Origin: Diphasiastrum complanatum
Lineage: Eukaryota; Streptophyta; Lycopodiopsida; Lycopodiales; Lycopodiaceae
Reading direction: 5' to 3'
Assembly: GCA_029204225.1 (NCBI GenBank)
Contig: CM055096.1
Location: 37,396,383 to 37,460,382, forward strand
Length of the DNA: 64,000 bases
Made by a program: the position numbers and the translations under genes. The notes under the pieces are model-generated. The model searched no databases. It saw nothing but the letters and a program-made list of their open reading frames with translations, and had not been told where the DNA came from. Shown piece after piece: positions 60,907 to 64,000 of the stretch; positions within the stretch are counted from its first letter, which is position 1; each line of letters opens with the position of its first letter.

Positions 60907-61499
60907 GTAGCAATGACCTGGTATTCTCTTTCAAGTTGTTTCAATGCACAAAGCACTCCTTTGAACAACAACAAATGTTTTCAAAAGAAATTACAAAGAC
61001 TTGAAACTATCTCATAAATTCTCTTCTAGCACTTATACCGAGTAATCAACACATAGAATCATGGAATCTTGATCAACCTATGACCTATCCTCAATCTAAT
61101 TACTTTTGCCACTTCTTGAGATTGGAACACACTCAAATGAAGTCCAGCAACCTCACTATCTAGAGATCCAATCAAAATTGGGATTTTGACAAAATCACAA
61201 AAAAATTGACTTTTTCAAATCTACATGCAAATGTTGATATGCAATCTATTAGCCACTACTAAGGTTGATCCAATGATCCAAAATTTGGCCAAATCCAGTA
61301 TGTGAAACCAAAAATTGAAATTGATCAAGTTAATAGACCTATATAGGGTTTTGATCTACAAAAGATCCAATCTACAAAAGCAAAAAACTCGATTTTGGTG
61401 TAGAATCCTCTCTAGCATGCTCTAGCCTTGATATCTTCCCCAAATCATTGATAGATCTGATTTCCTCCTTCATAATCTGAAACACAAGCTCTGATACGA

Positions 61500-62147
61500 T
61501 GTGAAGGATTTCAGATCATTATGATCCAATCCACTTGAAAGATCTTGGATCACAAAGAGAAATTCTCTACCAATCTCACCAATGTAGAAAAATCAGCATC
61601 TACACACAAAATGAGATGCAAACTCTAATAGAACTTGATCAAACATGAATCAAATGATAAATTACTGTTGTTGTCCATACAAAACTAGAAATCTACTGTA
61701 TTTCACACGTGTGGATCCAAAAATAACAAATATAGATCATTCTACACATAGAATCGCATGCAATCACAAGTATAGTGCACCAATGGATAGTAGAACCCAA
61801 GAGAACCATGTATAAGCATGAAATGAGATAGAGAAGAGGGAAGATATGTCTCTCCATGATTTACATCCTTTTATAATAGGTCCAAAACCTATTTGGTCAC
61901 TTGGCTTTCCCTCCAAAATGCTAACCCTACTATTTTTAGGTCTACATTCAAAGTACCCAACATTCAAATTTGAATCTACTCAAACTCGCCTTCTAACTTT
62001 CCCACACTTTCAAAAAGTGTTTATTCGAATGACATTTAGACTAATGAACTTTGAAAAGTCAATCTCTAAGTCTAAAAACAAAGTTGGCCTCAATATGCCA
62101 AATAAGGAAATATAGCAAATATGATTGAAGTAGTTGAATCTTTCACA
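61500..62147 (-). repeat. 5' LTR of copia P/Q
   Basis: 648 bp. In element orientation it starts TGTGAAAGATTC and ends CCTTCACA, next to the primer-site complement GCTCTGATACGA (one mismatch) at 61488-61499. It carries TTTCACACGTGTGGA near 61700. Confidence 0.85.
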
Positions 62148-62810
62148 GAATGGCTTCTCCAAATGGAAGATATCATTGTTGTCTCATTATGTGAATTCGC
62201 ATGTGATCTTCACGATTTTGTTTACAAAGTTAAAGGGTGGGTGTGCATGTCAGCTTTCAACCATGCTTCATTTAAGGCATGTTAGTGAAATGCTGGTTAC
62301 GGGTGTTATATGAGGGTATGGATTGTTAAGATTGAAATTGCTAGTCCTTTTACTTGTATTTTGGAAGTACTTATCTTGGAGGGTAGAGAAGCTGGGTCTT
62401 TTTAGAAGGCGTTCTATCTCACGGATATTTTTGGCATCTCCTAAGTGTGCTAAAATTTTGGTAGAGGAATCTTTTGCAAGTTCGATGGAGGCATCAATCA
62501 TGTATTGACAGATAAAAAAAAAGGTCAAGTGTGCTTTCACGACATCTCTAGCAGGTTTATGTAGCCACATGAAGAAGGCATTAATCTGGTTTTGGAGGGA
62601 GGCTCTAAGATAAGGGTCTCTTTCAATTCCAGATCCTATCTTGATGAAGGTTCATCCTATTGAAGCCAGTTTCAAAGTGACCTCTAATTTTTGCTGAGAG
62701 GGGCAACGGGAGGGTTCGAATTTGTTCATACAGATAATGGTGTCAAAGGCCACAGGAGTCTCAAATGAAGGATTTTTATCATAGGGTGGCCATCATGTCA
62801 GATTTGTATA
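62148..62810. other. Unassigned sequence
   Basis: An open 100-codon minus-strand stretch (62268-62570; MWLHKPARDVVKAHL, IREIERLLKRPSFS) has no recognised domain. It could be an old exon or chance. Confidence 0.3.
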
Positions 62811-64000
62811 TGCCTAGATCGTGTGAGGTGATTGCACATCGATCTGAGCTCTCTGGACTATGTTAGAACCGATCAAAGATTTTCAGCCATAGGAACTTGG
62901 CGCCGGCTAGATACTGGTCACAGTGGCGCTGGGAACAGCAGGGGCGCTACTAGCGCCGGAAGGAAAGCTTATGAAGATAGCTTTACAACATCCACCCCAC
63001 CTTTATAAAATCTGATGTCCTCATCAGATGTTAGATCAAAGTAAAGGTGTCTCCCAATTGAAATAACTATACATTTAAGCTACTTGGCACAGTACTCAAT
63101 TTACTGGCCACTTTTTATTAACATTGAAACTGGCACACCACAAGTCGGAGGCTCAGCTCTTTGTACTGAAAAATTACATAACTTGAAAATATATCTTTGT
63201 CTGGGAAAAGCGTAGATTTGATATCGCTTTCGTAAAACCCAAGAACCTTATTAACTGGTGATAGAGGCCTTTCTTTGAAAAGTTCGCCCCTGTCGCTTCT
63301 AACTTTCGACTTTGGAACTCCTTTGAGCTCCTGATTTGTCCTTGATGCACTTTGTGTTGAGCTCCCTGAGCCCCAGATTAGATCAGTTTTGCACGGGTAA
63401 CAAGGCTCCCTGAGCCAAAGGATTCATCATTTGATTGCCCACTTTATGGTCCACTCTGTGCCTTGTTGCTTCTGCACCTTGATTTCTCTCCCTTGTCCCA
63501 GCCTGATCTTGATACTTTTCCATCTTGGCTCTTTAAGATAGGCAAAGATTGAGTACTCCGCAATCACCTCTCACTTAGCTTGAAGTAGCTCTTTGAATCA
63601 GCCCAAATGTAACCATTGACCTCATGGAAAGCCAAAGGGTCGCACCAGTTTGATCCGCATCCAAACTATCTCTTCACGTTTGTTTGAAGCACCATGTCCG
63701 TCGCGCAAAACTTGACTTTCACAATTCCATCACTGGTCAGTTGCCTCACAGTCAAAACAAGAAGTGTACATCGAGCTTGGCTTCAAGTAGCTCTCTTTGA
63801 ATCATACACATGCACCCAGTGTTTGCACTAGTCCAATCTCAACGCGAACTGTCCCTTAGCGTCCGTTCGAAATACCAAGTCTCTCATGCAAGACTCAACT
63901 TTCATAGTTCCTTCATTGATCAGCTACCTTACACGTAACACAAGCCAGCGTACTCATATGTTTCCTCATCATTGCTGGTCTAGAGAAAGCCTATAACAAG
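62811..64000 (-). mobile_element. Element D', inverted copy of element D, cut by the window edge
   Basis: Aligns in reverse with about 37450-38710. Includes the LTR-like start (62990 down to 62811, TGTTGTAAAG), the complementary purine tract, and the frames seen in D. It has one copy of a 46-bp unit that is tandemly doubled in D (38055-38155). Confidence 0.8.

Larger units (their letters stand above)
46875..62147 (-). mobile_element. Ty1/copia element P/Q, split by gypsy B, 3' end missing
   Basis: The 5' LTR (61500-62147) and gag (60906-60153) on the minus strand stop at gypsy B; integrase and a remodelled tail resume at 48611 and end at 46875. About 145 codons (end of zinc knuckle, protease) are missing between the halves, together with the first about 830 bp of the gypsy B 5' LTR, so a deletion crossed that junction. 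RT and RNase H are absent and the 3' LTR is not present. The family is the same as element N. Confidence 0.82.

Overview
This window is plant nuclear DNA made almost entirely of nested, partly decayed retrotransposons, with one intact-looking host gene. The evidence is Ty1/copia and Ty3/gypsy elements with plant-type primer sites, an eight-exon host gene for a TIC32-like short-chain dehydrogenase with ordinary GT-AG introns, and no prokaryotic features. A land plant with a large repeat-rich genome, perhaps a gymnosperm, fits best, but the species guess is inference only.

Layout. 1-4948 is the 3' part of a copia element with the only intact gag-pro-int-RT-RNaseH polyprotein in the window (1316 aa) and its 3' LTR. 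4949-8330 holds old copia gag fragments in both orientations. 8340-22135 is an old minus-strand copia (element O) split by two later insertions: a young non-autonomous copia (N, 9755-15264) and a gag-only gypsy (A, 15900-21858). 22137-30613 is a decayed gypsy (gypsy C) with gag, protease, the start of RT and a long unrecognised 3' ORF behind a TATA-like box.

30614-34133 is host-like: a candidate isolated exon, then the dehydrogenase gene on the minus strand. 36560-38730 and 62811-64000 are inverted copies of one unclassified LTR-type element (D and D'). 39493-42700 is a minus-strand non-LTR element with features of the R2-like group. 44087-46738 holds a broken, internally inverted duplicate of the dehydrogenase gene carrying a Mutator-type MITE with a 9-bp target duplication.

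46875-62147 is a three-level nest: a minus-strand copia (P/Q) interrupted by gypsy B (same family as A), which is interrupted by a young non-autonomous copia (C, 50911-55478).

Most notable: copia elements N, C and P/Q keep gag (N and C also keep the protease) but have replaced much of pol with long, mostly open, remodelled tails. N and P share the same new C-terminal module. Gypsy A and B are gag-only elements with a minisatellite leader built on ATCTCGACCG. These look like families of non-autonomous retrotransposons that still make Gag-type proteins and presumably depend on relatives such as the intact copia at 350-4300.
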